From contig NZ_VFPA01000001.1 of assembly GCF_006716445.1 (NCBI RefSeq), positions 806,001 through 870,000 of the forward strand: DNA of 64,000 nucleotides, in the 5' to 3' direction. Numbering within the stretch: the first letter of the stretch is position 1; every line of letters starts with the position of its first letter. Position numbers and translations under genes: made by a program. The DNA is from Pseudonocardia kunmingensis. GTDB lineage: Bacteria; Actinomycetota; Actinomycetes; Mycobacteriales; Pseudonocardiaceae. Below are positions 1-11,066 of the stretch, piece by piece. The notes under the pieces are model-generated. The model was not told the DNA's origin. It saw only the letters and a program-made list of their open reading frames with translations, and did no database searches.

Positions 1-1
1 C

Positions 2-496
2 TGGCAGGGCGTCTTCCTCGGGGCCGCGTTCGTCGCGTACGCGGTACGGCGGTGGGCGGGCGTGGTCACGGCGTCCGCACCGCCCGCCCCGCCGTTCCTC
101 CCCCTGCTGCGCGTGATCGCCGTCGGGGGCTGCGTGATGGCCGGTGCCAGCGCCGCGGCGCACCTCGGCGTCGGCCTGACCGCCGGTTCGGCCGTGACGC
201 TGGGGATGCAGACCGTCGACGCCGCGCTCGCGGTCGCCGGCGCGGTCGGCGTGGTCGCGCTCGTCCGCGCCCGGGCCTCGAGGCGGTGGGCCGCCACCGC
301 CGCCGCCTGGACCGGCAGCGCCGCGATGTTCTCCTGGGGCCTCTACACGGTGGTCGTGCGGCTCACCGCGGACGGCTTCACCGAACTCGACGCGGCGGGC
401 GGCGTAGCGCAGGTCACCGGCCTGCTCGGCGGTTTCGCCCTCGCCGTGGCCGGAATGCTCGCCCTCGTCGGTTCCGGGGAGGGCCGGCGCGGGTAG
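2..496 (+). CDS. Membrane protein, 5'-truncated by the window edge
   Basis: The frame is open to the left edge of the window. The residues before the first possible GTG (62) read as a helix end (WQGVFLGAAFVAYAVRRW), so the true start lies outside and the visible part is the C-terminal ~164 residues. About three to four hydrophobic segments follow (for example VIAVGGCVMAGASAAAHLGV and LGGFALAVAGMLALVG), with small basic loops such as RARASRRW between them. This fits a small polytopic inner-membrane protein. I do not recognise the family and no catalytic or transport motif is visible. It ends 31 bp before the convergent stop of alaX. If GTG 62 were the real start the protein would be 144 aa, but the upstream hydrophobic reading argues against that. 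Confidence 0.55.
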   Translation, partial: WQGVFLGAAFVAYAVRRWAGVVTASAPPAPPFLPLLRVIAVGGCVMAGASAAAHLGVGLTAGSAVTLGMQTVDAALAVAGAVGVVALVRARASRRWAATAAAWTGSAAMFSWGLYTVVVRLTADGFTELDAAGGVAQVTGLLGGFALAVAGMLALVGSGEGRRG

Positions 497-526
497 CGGG
501 GGGAACGTCGCCCACTCCCGCAGCGG

Positions 527-1255
527 TCAGGCCGGCGCGTCCACCACCTGCAGGCGCACCCGCTTGTTCCCCTTGCCCTTCGACTCGGTGCCCGTCACGC
601 GGACGGCCCCGACCTCGGCGGTGCTCGCCACGTGCGTGCCGCCGTCGGCCTGCTTGTCCAGCCCGACGATGTCGATCACGCGCAGCGGGTCGATCTCCCG
701 GGGGATCAGGTTCGCGGCCGTGCGGATCAGCGCCGGGTCGGCGTCCGCGGCGTCGCGGCCGAGGAACTCGACCACCACGGCCCGCGCCGCCGCCAGCTCC
801 TCGTTGATCCGGCTCTCCAGCCGCTTGCCCAGCTCGGTCGAGATCGACTCGAGCGGGAAGTCCAGGCGGCCGGACCCGGGCTCCATGTTGCCGCCGGTGA
901 CCGGGATCGCGAACTCCGACCACACCACCCCGCACAGCACGTGCAGGGCCGTGTGGGTGCGCATGAGCAGGTGCCGGCGCGACCAGTCGATCTCCCCGGC
1001 CAGCTCGGCGCCCGTGCCCGGCAGCTCGGGCGCGTCGACCCAGTGCCAGATCCGGCCGCCCTCGCGCTTCACCCTCGTGACGGCGACCGCGCCGCCACCC
1101 CAGTCGAGCGTGCCGAGGTCGTGCGGCTGGCCGCCGCCGCCCGGGTAGAACGCCGTGCGGGCGAGCGCGACGCGCCCGGCGTCCCGGTCGACCTCGGTGA
1201 TCGCGGCCTCGAACGAGCGGCGGTAGGCGTCGGTGGCGAAGAGCTCCTCGGTCAC
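527..1255 (-). CDS. alaX: Free-standing alanyl-tRNA editing protein (AlaX family)
   Basis: 242 aa. The family hydrolyses Ser-tRNA(Ala) or Gly-tRNA(Ala) in trans, a cytoplasmic proofreading function homologous to the editing domain of AlaRS. The N-terminal half carries FYPGGGGQPHDLGTL, the AlaRS-like glycine-rich beta-barrel motif. The zinc-binding signature follows as HTALH (residues ~99-103), and the C-terminal part has GGTHVASTAEVG with the second metal/tRNA motif. Length and layout fit AlaX-M, which lacks the aminoacylation domain. The start is GTG at 1255, chosen because a TAGTGT hexamer lies 6 nt upstream (leaderless). It runs convergent to the membrane protein on its left, and a duplicated palindromic repeat separates it from hisI. 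Substrate preference cannot be read from the sequence. Confidence 0.88.
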   Translation of the reverse strand: MTEELFATDAYRRSFEAAITEVDRDAGRVALARTAFYPGGGGQPHDLGTLDWGGGAVAVTRVKREGGRIWHWVDAPELPGTGAELAGEIDWSRRHLLMRTHTALHVLCGVVWSEFAIPVTGGNMEPGSGRLDFPLESISTELGKRLESRINEELAAARAVVVEFLGRDAADADPALIRTAANLIPREIDPLRVIDIVGLDKQADGGTHVASTAEVGAVRVTGTESKGKGNKRVRLQVVDAPA

Positions 1256-1261
1256 GCCGCG

Positions 1262-1267
1262 ACACTA
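1262..1267 (-). promoter_or_regulatory. -10 element of alaX (leaderless)
   Basis: On the minus strand TAGTGT is followed by 6 nt and then the GTG start of alaX. The spacing puts the transcription start at or next to the start codon. No Shine-Dalgarno sequence is present. Confidence 0.5.
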
Positions 1268-1286
1268 GGACGTCGGCCACCCCGGC

Positions 1287-1462
1287 TCGCACACCGGTTG
1301 TGGTGCTCACGCACCGACTGCAGTCGGTGTGCGAGCGCTGAAGTCGGTGTGCGAGCGATCGGCGCGGCGCGGACGCGACGGCCGACGCCGGTCGCACACC
1401 GATCGTGGTGCTCACGCACCGACTGCAGTCGGTGCGTGAGGGCTGAAGTCGGTGTGCGAGCG
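1287..1462. repeat. Two 71-bp imperfect direct repeats, each with a long palindrome
   Basis: Copy 1 is 1287-1357 and copy 2 is 1392-1462. Both begin TCGCACACCG, continue GTGGTGCTCACGCACCGACTG and end AAGTCGGTGTGCGAGCG. Inside copy 2, 1411-1440 is a perfect 30-bp palindrome (half-site CTCACGCACCGACTG). In copy 1 the same segment (1306-1335) has two mismatched pairs. Outer arms GCTCGCACACCG and CGGTGTGCGAGC can also pair, so alternative hairpins are possible. The element fills the gap between hisI and alaX, upstream of alaX transcription. Function unknown; no protein is encoded. Confidence 0.85.
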
Positions 1463-1478
1463 CGCCGCGTGGCCGCGG

Positions 1479-1841
1479 TCAGCCGGCGGCGAGCAGGACG
1501 TCGGTGTCGAAGCAGGTGCGGGTGCCGGTGTGGCAGGCCGCGCCGGTCTGGTCGACGACCACGAGCAGGGCGTCGCCGTCGCAGTCCAGGCGCACCTCGT
1601 GCACGTGCTGGACGTTGCCGGAGGTCGCGCCCTTCACCCAGTACTCCTCGCGGGAGCGCGACCAGTACGTGGCCCGGCCGGTGGTCAGGGTGCGGTGCAG
1701 CGCCTCGTCGTCCATCCAGGCGACCATCAGCACCTCGCCGGTGCCGCGCTGCTGGACGACCGCGCAGACCAGGCCGTCCGGGGTGCGCTTGAGCCGGGCG
1801 GCGATCCCGGCGTCGAGCGCCGACTCCACCACGCGCGGCAT
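1479..1841 (-). CDS. hisI: Phosphoribosyl-AMP cyclohydrolase HisI
   Basis: 120 aa. Opens the adenine ring of PR-AMP to give ProFAR (third step of histidine synthesis; cytoplasmic, Zn/Mg-dependent). The family signatures are present: [19 protein letters not shown], the metal site DCDGD, and C-H-T-G-T-R-T-C near the C-terminus supplying the other cysteines. It is monofunctional, without the HisE pyrophosphohydrolase domain; no hisE is seen in this window. I chose ATG at 1841, which overlaps the hisF stop as TGATG. A GTG at 1844 would add one residue. It is the last gene of the priA-hisF-hisI run. Confidence 0.95.
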   Translation of the reverse strand: MPRVVESALDAGIAARLKRTPDGLVCAVVQQRGTGEVLMVAWMDDEALHRTLTTGRATYWSRSREEYWVKGATSGNVQHVHEVRLDCDGDALLVVVDQTGAACHTGTRTCFDTDVLLAAG

Positions 1842-2614
1842 CACCGCACCTCCACGTCCGCGGCGCGCAGGCCGTCCTTGACGTCCTTGATCCGCAGCTG
1901 TCCGAAGTGGAAGACGCTCGCGGCGAGCACCGCGTCGGCCCCGGCGCGGACCGCGGGCGGGAAGTGCGCAGGAGCGCCCGCCCCACCGCTCGCGATCACC
2001 GGCACGTCCACCCGGGCGCGCACCGCGGCGATCATCTCCAGGTCGAAGCCGGCCCGGGTGCCGTCGGCGTCCATCGAGTTGAGCAGGATCTCCCCCACGC
2101 CCAGCTCCTGGCCGCGGGCCGCCCAGTCGACGGCGTCGATGCCGGTGCCGCGGCGCCCGCCGTGCGTGGTGACCTCCCAGCCCGACGGCGTGGGCTCACC
2201 GCCCTCGGGCACCTTGCGGGCGTCGACCGACAGCACGATGCACTGGGCCCCGAACCGGCGGCTGGCCTCGTGCAGCAGCTCCGGGCGCAGGATCGCCGCG
2301 GTGTTGATGCCGACCTTGTCGGCGCCGGCCCGCAGCAGCGTGTCGACGTCGTCGGCGGACCGCACGCCACCGCCGACCGTGAGCGGGATGAACACCTGCT
2401 CGGCGGTGCGCCGCACGACGTCGAGCATCGTGGCCCGCTCCCCGGAGGAGGCGGTGACGTCGAGGAAGGTCAGCTCGTCGGCGCCCTCGGCGTCGTAGAC
2501 CGCGGCCATCTCGACGGGATCGCCCGCATCGCGCAGGTCGGTGAAGTTGACGCCCTTGACCACCCGCCCGGCGTCGACGTCCAGGCAGGGGATGACGCGG
2601 ACGGCGACCCCCAT
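1841..2614 (-). CDS. hisF: Imidazole glycerol phosphate synthase cyclase subunit HisF
   Basis: 257 aa, the normal HisF length. A (beta/alpha)8 barrel that uses ammonia delivered by HisH to convert PRFAR into imidazole glycerol phosphate and AICAR. It begins [21 protein letters not shown], with the catalytic aspartate in CLDVD and the second in [10 protein letters not shown]. Phosphate-binding loops TVGGGVRS and IASGGAG are intact. The ATG at 2614 overlaps the priA stop (TGATG), and the stop overlaps hisI, so the three genes are translationally coupled. The partner HisH is encoded upstream at 3519-4154. Confidence 0.97.
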   Translation of the reverse strand: MGVAVRVIPCLDVDAGRVVKGVNFTDLRDAGDPVEMAAVYDAEGADELTFLDVTASSGERATMLDVVRRTAEQVFIPLTVGGGVRSADDVDTLLRAGADKVGINTAAILRPELLHEASRRFGAQCIVLSVDARKVPEGGEPTPSGWEVTTHGGRRGTGIDAVDWAARGQELGVGEILLNSMDADGTRAGFDLEMIAAVRARVDVPVIASGGAGAPAHFPPAVRAGADAVLAASVFHFGQLRIKDVKDGLRAADVEVR

Positions 2615-3381
2615 CAGCCCGCCGCCCGTCCCGCCGGCCGCACCGCGCGCACCGCTTCGAGGGCCTCGGGGAGGGTGAACCGGCCGGCGTAGAGCGCCTT
2701 CCCCACGATCGAGCCCTCCACGTTGACGCCGGTGGCCGCCAGCTCGGCCAGCGCCACCAGGTCGGCCACCTCCGAGATGCCGCCGGAGGCGATCACCGGT
2801 GCGGACGTGGCCGCGGCGACGTCGCGCATCAGGTCGAGGTTGGGGCCGCGCAGCATGCCGTCCTTGCTGACGTCGGTGACGACGTAGCGGGCGCAACCGT
2901 CGCGGTCCAGCCGCTCCAGCACCTCCCACAGGTCACCGCCGTCGCGGGTCCAGCCGCGGGCGGCGAGCCGGTGCTGCCCGTCGACGATCCGCACGTCCAG
3001 CCCGACCGCGATCCGCTCGCCGTGCCGCGCGATCGCCCGCGCACACCACTGCGGGTCCTCGAGCGCGGCGGTGCCCAGGTTGACCCGGGCGCATCCGGTG
3101 CCCAGCGCGCGCTCCAGGGACGCGTCGTCGCGGATGCCACCGGAGAGCTCCACGGCGACGTCCAGCTCACCGACGACCCCGGCGAGCAGCTCGGCGTTGG
3201 ACCCGCGGCCGAACGCCGCGTCGAGGTCGACGAGGTGGATCCACTCCGCGCCGTCGCGCTGCCACTGCAGCGCCGCCTCACGGGGGGCGCCGTAACCGGT
3301 CTCGGTGCCGGCCTCGCCCTGCACCAGGCGGACGGCCTGACCGTCGGCGACGTCGACGGCGGGAAGCAACGTGAAACTCAC
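2614..3381 (-). CDS. priA: Phosphoribosyl isomerase (HisA/PriA)
   Basis: 255 aa. Isomerises ProFAR to PRFAR. In actinobacteria the same enzyme (PriA) commonly also does the TrpF reaction of tryptophan synthesis. The barrel starts [20 protein letters not shown] with the catalytic Asp in [26 protein letters not shown], the second Asp in [14 protein letters not shown] and IASGGIS follow. The bifunctional assignment comes from taxonomy; no trpF lies in this window. The start is GTG 3381, supported by TAGGCT 6 nt upstream, so this gene seems to have its own leaderless promoter even though hisH lies 137 bp upstream. Confidence 0.94.
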   Translation of the reverse strand: MSFTLLPAVDVADGQAVRLVQGEAGTETGYGAPREAALQWQRDGAEWIHLVDLDAAFGRGSNAELLAGVVGELDVAVELSGGIRDDASLERALGTGCARVNLGTAALEDPQWCARAIARHGERIAVGLDVRIVDGQHRLAARGWTRDGGDLWEVLERLDRDGCARYVVTDVSKDGMLRGPNLDLMRDVAAATSAPVIASGGISEVADLVALAELAATGVNVEGSIVGKALYAGRFTLPEALEAVRAVRPAGRAAG

Positions 3382-3387
3382 CGGTCA

Positions 3388-3393
3388 AGCCTA
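3388..3393 (-). promoter_or_regulatory. -10 element of priA (leaderless)
   Basis: Minus-strand TAGGCT followed by 6 nt and the GTG start of priA. Confidence 0.45.
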
Positions 3394-3477
3394 CCGACCG
3401 GGTACGCGGCGACCCGGGCCGCGCGCCGTGGCTGCGCGCAAAGGGGGCAAGCCGTTGGACGAGCGGCACACCCGTAC

Positions 3478-3520
3478 AGCCCTGTCGGACGAGCGCGCCG
3501 TTCGTCCGATGGAGAGGGCT
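3478..3520. terminator. Hairpin at the end of hisH
   Basis: TCGGACGA (3485-3492) and TCGTCCGA (3502-3509) form a perfect 8-bp stem around a 9-nt loop. The outer arms AGCCCT (3478-3483) and AGGGCT (3515-3520) can extend it. It overlaps the last codons of hisH. There is no U-tract, so it is either an actinobacterial I-shaped terminator or a processing hairpin between hisH and priA. Confidence 0.5.
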
Positions 3521-4154
3521 ATCCGACGACGTCGCGCAGCCAGTTGCGCAGCACCGTGGCGCCGGCGTCGCCGGACTTCTCCGGGTGGAACTGCGTGGCC
3601 GCGAGCGGGCCGTTCTCCACCGCGGCCACGAAGTCCTCGCCGTGGTGGGCCCAGGTGACCAGCGGCGGCGCCAAGACGTCGGACTCCTCCAGCTCCCAGC
3701 GCCGCACGCCGAAGGAGTGCACGAAGTAGAAGCGCGTGTCGGGGTCCATGCCGGCGAAGAGCGTGGAGCCGGCCGGGGCCCGCACGGTGTTCCAGCCCAT
3801 GTGCGGCAGCACGTCGGCCTTGATCTGCTCGACGGTGCCGGGCCACTGCCCGCACCCCTCGGTGCGCTCGCCCCACTCGACGCCCAGGTCGAACAGCACC
3901 TGCATGCCCACGCAGATCCCCAGCACCGGGCGGCCGCCCGCGAGTCGGCGCTCGATGATCCGCGGACCGCCGACCCCGGCCAGGCCCGCCATGCAGGCGG
4001 CGAAGGCGCCGACCCCGGGGACGACGAGGCCGTCGGCCTCCAGCGCGGCATGCGGATCGGCCGTGACCGTGACATCGGCACCCACGCGCTGCAGCGCGCG
4101 TTCCGCGGAACGCAGGTTGCCCGATCCGTAGTCCAGCACGACGATCCTCGACAC
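3519..4154 (-). CDS. hisH: Imidazole glycerol phosphate synthase glutaminase subunit HisH
   Basis: 211 aa. Class I glutamine amidotransferase that produces ammonia for HisF. It begins [15 protein letters not shown]. The nucleophile sits in [14 protein letters not shown], and the His/Glu pair in [13 protein letters not shown], so the triad is complete; the oxyanion strand [11 protein letters not shown] is present. The GTG start at 4154 is preceded by TACCCT with a 7-nt spacer, suggesting a leaderless transcript. In many actinomycetes hisH directly follows hisB. Here the EhuB-like/BCCT pair on the other strand lies between them, so this his block is transcribed separately. Confidence 0.96.
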   Translation of the reverse strand: MSRIVVLDYGSGNLRSAERALQRVGADVTVTADPHAALEADGLVVPGVGAFAACMAGLAGVGGPRIIERRLAGGRPVLGICVGMQVLFDLGVEWGERTEGCGQWPGTVEQIKADVLPHMGWNTVRAPAGSTLFAGMDPDTRFYFVHSFGVRRWELEESDVLAPPLVTWAHHGEDFVAAVENGPLAATQFHPEKSGDAGATVLRNWLRDVVG

Positions 4155-4161
4155 GCCCTCC

Positions 4162-4167
4162 AGGGTA
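4162..4167 (-). promoter_or_regulatory. -10 element of hisH (leaderless)
   Basis: Minus-strand TACCCT, 7-nt spacer (GGAGGGC), then the GTG start. The spacer also resembles a Shine-Dalgarno sequence, so a short-leader transcript cannot be excluded. Confidence 0.45.
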
Positions 4168-4275
4168 CGGCGTCGCCCGGGACCGGCGAGCGGGCCGGAG
4201 CCGCAACCCGGCGGACCACCGAACGGACGATCGCTGCGGTGGCGGGATCCGGTCGGATGGACGACCGTTCACGGT

Positions 4276-5205
4276 GTGGACGAGCGGACGGGCCGCTGCT
4301 CGCGGCGCGGGTTCCTGCGGGGCACCCTCCTCACCGGTTCCCTCGCGGTCACCGGCGGTTGCTCGGCCCTCGGGCTCGGCGACACCCTGGCCCGGATCAG
4401 GGACGAGCAGGTGGTCCGGATCGGGATCGCGGACGAACGCCCCTACTCCTACCTGGAGGGCGACCGGGTCGAGGGTGCGATCGCGGCGGTGCACCGCGAG
4501 GTGTTCCGGCGGATCGGCGACATCGAGATCGACGCGGTGGTCACGCCGTTCGGCGAACTCGTCGAGGCGCTCAACGGAGGCACGGTCGACGTCGTCGCGG
4601 CCGGCATGTTCGTCACCGCCGACCGCTGCGAGCTGGTGGCGTTCTCCGCACCCGTCTACTGCGCCCCGACGGGTCTGCTGGTCGCGGCCGGCAACCCGCT
4701 CGGGCTGGACGACCTCGGGTCCGTGGCCCGCACCGGGGCGTCGCTGGCCGTGCTCGCCGGTGCCGTCGAGCGGGAGTACGCCCTGGCCGCCGGAGTGCCG
4801 GCGGACAGGATCATCCTGGTCGGGACACCCGAGGACGGGCTGGCGGCCGTCGCGGACGGCGATGTCGACGCGCTCGCCCTGACCGCCATCTCCCTGCGCA
4901 GCCTGCTCGCACCCCCCGGTGGTCCGGCACCGACCGGGGTCGAGCTGCTCGCGCCGTTCGCGCCCGTGATCGGTGGAGAACCGCGGCTCGGCTGCGGAGC
5001 GGCCGCCTTCCGCAGGCCCGACGAGACGCTGCGCGCCGAGTTCGACGACGTACTGGCCGCGCTGCGGGACGAGGGCGCCCTGCTGGAGCTGATGGCGCCG
5101 TTCGGGTTCACCCGGGACGAGATGCCGGATCCGGGGGTGACCACCGAACAGCTCTGCCGGGTCGAGCACGGCGCGGGGACGGAGCTGGACCCGCTACCGC
5201 GCTAG
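4276..5205 (+). CDS. EhuB-like solute-binding lipoprotein (ectoine/amino-acid type)
   Basis: 309 aa. Periplasmic-binding-protein fold, family 3 (polar amino acids, ectoine). The N-terminus has twin arginines (CSRRGFLRGTLLTG) and then a lipobox-like VTGGC, so it is predicted to be a Tat-exported lipoprotein. The mature part resembles EhuB: VVRIGIADERPYSYLEG, TPFGELVEALNGGTVDVVAAGMFVT, a cysteine pair region around DRCELVAFSAPVYCAP, and GNPLGL. No EhuC/D permease or EhuA ATPase is nearby. The next gene on the same strand is a BCCT transporter for the same class of solutes. The start is GTG 4276; no good SD is seen. Ligand identity (ectoine, hydroxyectoine or betaine) is inferred. Confidence 0.78.
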   Translation: MDERTGRCSRRGFLRGTLLTGSLAVTGGCSALGLGDTLARIRDEQVVRIGIADERPYSYLEGDRVEGAIAAVHREVFRRIGDIEIDAVVTPFGELVEALNGGTVDVVAAGMFVTADRCELVAFSAPVYCAPTGLLVAAGNPLGLDDLGSVARTGASLAVLAGAVEREYALAAGVPADRIILVGTPEDGLAAVADGDVDALALTAISLRSLLAPPGGPAPTGVELLAPFAPVIGGEPRLGCGAAAFRRPDETLRAEFDDVLAALRDEGALLELMAPFGFTRDEMPDPGVTTEQLCRVEHGAGTELDPLPR

Positions 5206-5271
5206 CGGGTGACCACCCGTGAATCCGCTCGCCGGAGGTCAGCGCGCGGGCGGGGCGCGCGCCGGGGAGCC

Positions 5272-5340
5272 GCTCCGGAACGGGATCCGCATGACGAACG
5301 GCACTTTCGTCGGCTAGGTACCGACGAGAGTGCCGTTCGT
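5272..5340. repeat. 69-bp hairpin element, copy A
   Basis: Begins GCTCCGGAACGGGATCCGC and contains a 20-bp stem: ACGAACGGCACTTTCGTCGG (5294-5313), loop CTAGGTA, CCGACGAGAGTGCCGTTCGT (5321-5340), with a single G-T mismatch. A second copy with 5 substitutions in 69 positions lies at 59836-59904. It sits between the EhuB-like gene and the BCCT gene, where it could act as a terminator or attenuator. Confidence 0.85.
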
Positions 5341-5471
5341 CCGGGTGGGAGCCCTCCGATTTGCCGATCATGAGCTTGGGGAGCCGGTCTCGCCCCTCCT
5401 GGATGCGGAGCGCGCAACATCCGCACTGCGACCGGGTGACACGCCGCGCTGCGCCCGCCACCCCGGCTGCC

Positions 5472-5477
5472 TAACCT
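5472..5477 (+). promoter_or_regulatory. -10 element of the BCCT gene (leaderless)
   Basis: TAACCT followed by CGCTCC and the ATG at 5484. The BCCT gene therefore probably has its own promoter downstream of the hairpin element. Confidence 0.5.
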
Positions 5478-5483
5478 CGCTCC

Positions 5484-7064
5484 ATGAGCGTGGAGGAGTC
5501 CGAGCAGGGCGCCCCGCAGCGCCCCGCAGCCGCGGGGTGGCGCTCGGGCGTCGACCTCCCGGTCGCGGTGGCCGCCGTCGCGCTGACGTTGCTGTTCCTG
5601 CTGGCGGGGCTGCTGTTCACCGACGAGGTCCGGGTCGGTGCCTCGCACATCTACACGTTCATCGCCGAGAAGTTCGGCTGGGTCTACGTCCTGTCCACGG
5701 CGGGGTTCGTCGCCTTCATCCTGTTCATCGGGTTCAGCCGGTACGGGCGGATCCGGCTCGGCAGCGCGGACAGCAGGCCGGAGTACTCGTCGTTCTCCTG
5801 GATCTCGATGATGTTCGCGCTCGGCGTCGGCATCGGACTGATCTTCTACGGGGCCGCCGAACCCGCCCTGCTCTACACCGCGCCCCCGCCCGGCGGCCCG
5901 GCGCCGCGCACCGACGAGGCCGCGACCGTGGCGATGCAGTACTCGCTGTTCCACTGGGGCCTGCACGTGTGGGCGTTCTTCGGGGTGGCCGGGCTCGCGC
6001 TGGCCTACTCCGTCCACAACAAGGGCAGGCCGTCGCTGGTGACCTCGACGCTGCGGTCGCTGCTCGGGTCCCGCACGGAGACGGCGACGGGCCGCGCGAT
6101 CGACACCTGGGTCATCGTGACCACGCTCGTCGGCAACGCGGTGACACTGGGGCTGGGGACCCTGCAGATCGTGGCCGGGCTCGGGTTCGTCGCGGGCCTC
6201 CAGAGATCGACGTGGCTGCTGGTGGTCGTCGTCGGTGTCCTCACGGTCGGCTTCCTGTTCTCCGCCGTGGCCGGCGTGGACCGGGGGATCAAGCGGCTCG
6301 CGGACTTCAACTCACTGCTGGCCATGGCGCTGCTGGTGTACCTGTTCGTGCTCGGTCCGATCGCGTTCATCCTCAACCTGATGTCCGAGGTGATCGGCGG
6401 CTACCTGTTCAACCTCATCCCGATGGCCTTCGAGACCGGCGCGTTCGACGACGGCACGTGGATGCAGAACTGGACCGTCTTCTTCTGGGCGTGGGGCATC
6501 TCCTGGGCGCCCTACGTCGGCTCGTTCCTCGCCAAGATCTCCCGGGGACGCACGATCAAGGAGTACGTCCTCGGCGTGCTGGTGGCTCCGACGGTGGCCA
6601 CGGTGGTGTGGTTCGCGGTCGTCGGTGGCACGGCGCTGAACCTGCAGCTGACCGGGCAGCGCGACGTGGGCGCCGCGGCGGCGGAGAGCCCGCAGGCTGC
6701 GCTGTTCACCGTGCTCGAGGAGTTCCCCGCGAGCACCGTCACGAGCATCGCCGTGATCATCCTCGCCGCGGTCTTCTTCGTCAGCGGTGCCGACGCGGGC
6801 GCGATCGTGCTCGGCACGTTCTCCTCGAAGGGCGATCCCGACCCGCACCGGTGGCTGGTGCTGGTGTTCGGCACCCTGATCGGTCTCGTGGCGCTCGCGC
6901 TGCTGGTCATCGGCGGCCTGGACGCCCTGCAGTGGGGCGCGATCGTGGCGGCGTCACCGTTCGTGCTGATCCTGGTCGCGATGTGCGCCGGGTTGATGGT
7001 CGACCTGCGCCGCGACGTGCGGGCGGATCCGGCGCTCGCCCCGCGGACCCGCGGGCGGGCCTGA
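5484..7064 (+). CDS. BCCT-family compatible-solute transporter
   Basis: 526 aa, about 12 transmembrane helices. The betaine/choline/carnitine family imports quaternary-ammonium compounds or ectoines with Na+ or H+. Diagnostic stretches include FALGVGIGLIFYGAAEP in TM3, AMQYSLFHWGLHVWAFFGV (substrate-site aromatics), the family signature NWTVFFWAWGISWAPYVGSF and AKISRGRTIKEYVLG. The C-terminal tail is short (RRDVRADPALAPRTRGRA), without the long osmosensory extension of BetP. Together with the upstream EhuB-like lipoprotein this points to osmoprotectant uptake. The pair interrupts the his genes. The precise substrate is not readable. Confidence 0.93.
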   Translation: MSVEESEQGAPQRPAAAGWRSGVDLPVAVAAVALTLLFLLAGLLFTDEVRVGASHIYTFIAEKFGWVYVLSTAGFVAFILFIGFSRYGRIRLGSADSRPEYSSFSWISMMFALGVGIGLIFYGAAEPALLYTAPPPGGPAPRTDEAATVAMQYSLFHWGLHVWAFFGVAGLALAYSVHNKGRPSLVTSTLRSLLGSRTETATGRAIDTWVIVTTLVGNAVTLGLGTLQIVAGLGFVAGLQRSTWLLVVVVGVLTVGFLFSAVAGVDRGIKRLADFNSLLAMALLVYLFVLGPIAFILNLMSEVIGGYLFNLIPMAFETGAFDDGTWMQNWTVFFWAWGISWAPYVGSFLAKISRGRTIKEYVLGVLVAPTVATVVWFAVVGGTALNLQLTGQRDVGAAAAESPQAALFTVLEEFPASTVTSIAVIILAAVFFVSGADAGAIVLGTFSSKGDPDPHRWLVLVFGTLIGLVALALLVIGGLDALQWGAIVAASPFVLILVAMCAGLMVDLRRDVRADPALAPRTRGRA

Positions 7065-7079
7065 GGGGCCGGCGGCCGG

Positions 7080-7927
7080 TCAGGCCCGGCGGGACCAGAG
7101 GCCCGCCGCGTCGGTGCCGGGCCGGAACCCGCAGCCCAACGCCACGTCCGCGGCGGCGGCGAACCCGTTCGCGAGGTCGGCGGGCCGGTGCGCGTCGCTG
7201 CCGAAGGACACCGCGTCGCCGCCGGCGTCGGCCCACCAGGCCACCAGCTCGGGCGCGAGCGGCACCCGGGTGTTGATCTCCAGGGCGCGCCCGCTCGCCG
7301 CGAGCACGGTCAGGACCGCGCGGAACTCCTCCTCGAAGTCCGCCGGCCGGAACGGGCCGGCGTCCACGGGCCAGTGCCGCACCGGGTAGTCGATGTGGGC
7401 GAGCACGGAGAACGGGGCGTCCGAGGCGGCCATCACCGCGGCCTCCGCCAGGTAGGAGCGCACCACGTCGGCGGCCGCGGTGTCGCCCATCGCGTGGTCG
7501 ACCAGGCGCGGCTCAGCGCGCCCGCCGACCGAGTGCACCGACCCGAGCACGCGGTGGAACCGCCCGCCGGCGAGCAGTGCCGCCGTCTGCTCCGGGTGCC
7601 AGTGCGGCTCCGACAGCTCGACGCCGGACAGGATCCGCAGCTCGGGATACCGCTCGCGGCAGCGCTGCAGGCACGCCAGGTAGCCCTCGACGTCGAGCGG
7701 GCGCGGCGCCACCCGGCCGTCCGGACGCAACCAGCGCGCCAGCACGTCGGGCATCGCGTCGCCGGGCCGCACGACCCAGGGCGTCAGGTCGGCGTGCTCG
7801 GTGAACGCCACCGACGGCAGCCGCAGCTGCTCCGCCCGCGCGCAGGTGGCGTCCATGGCGCCCTCGACGGCGTCCCAGGACCACTCGGTGTGGACGTGAT
7901 TGTCACCGGGGAGATCCGGTACCTCGC

Positions 7928-7931
<4 letters not shown>
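7080..7931 (-). CDS. PHP-domain phosphatase, probable histidinol-phosphatase, CTG start
   Basis: 283 aa from CTG 7931. The frame continues upstream of the first ATG (7856) and encodes [12 protein letters not shown], which contains the HxH metal motif of PHP hydrolases; an ATG start would delete it. Other metal ligands are in [35 protein letters not shown] and [12 protein letters not shown]. No ATG, GTG or TTG is in frame between the motif and the hisB stop. The CTG overlaps the hisB TGA as CTGA, matching the overlaps in this operon. PHP-type HisK enzymes dephosphorylate histidinol phosphate, the step missing from the other genes here, and position directly after hisB supports that role. Dephosphorylation of another substrate remains possible. 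Confidence 0.8.
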
Positions 7932-11028
<3,097 letters not shown>

Positions 11029-11066
11029 TCACGCGTCGCGGCCCGCCCCGCGGGTACGCCGCGGGC

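Noticed and set aside
1287..1462. CRISPR-like spaced repeats
   Set aside because: Only two copies, palindromic along much of their length, with a 34-bp gap and no cas genes.
3478..3520. Third copy of the 69-bp hairpin element
   Set aside because: Shares only short words such as GTTCGTCC; loop, stem and flanks differ.
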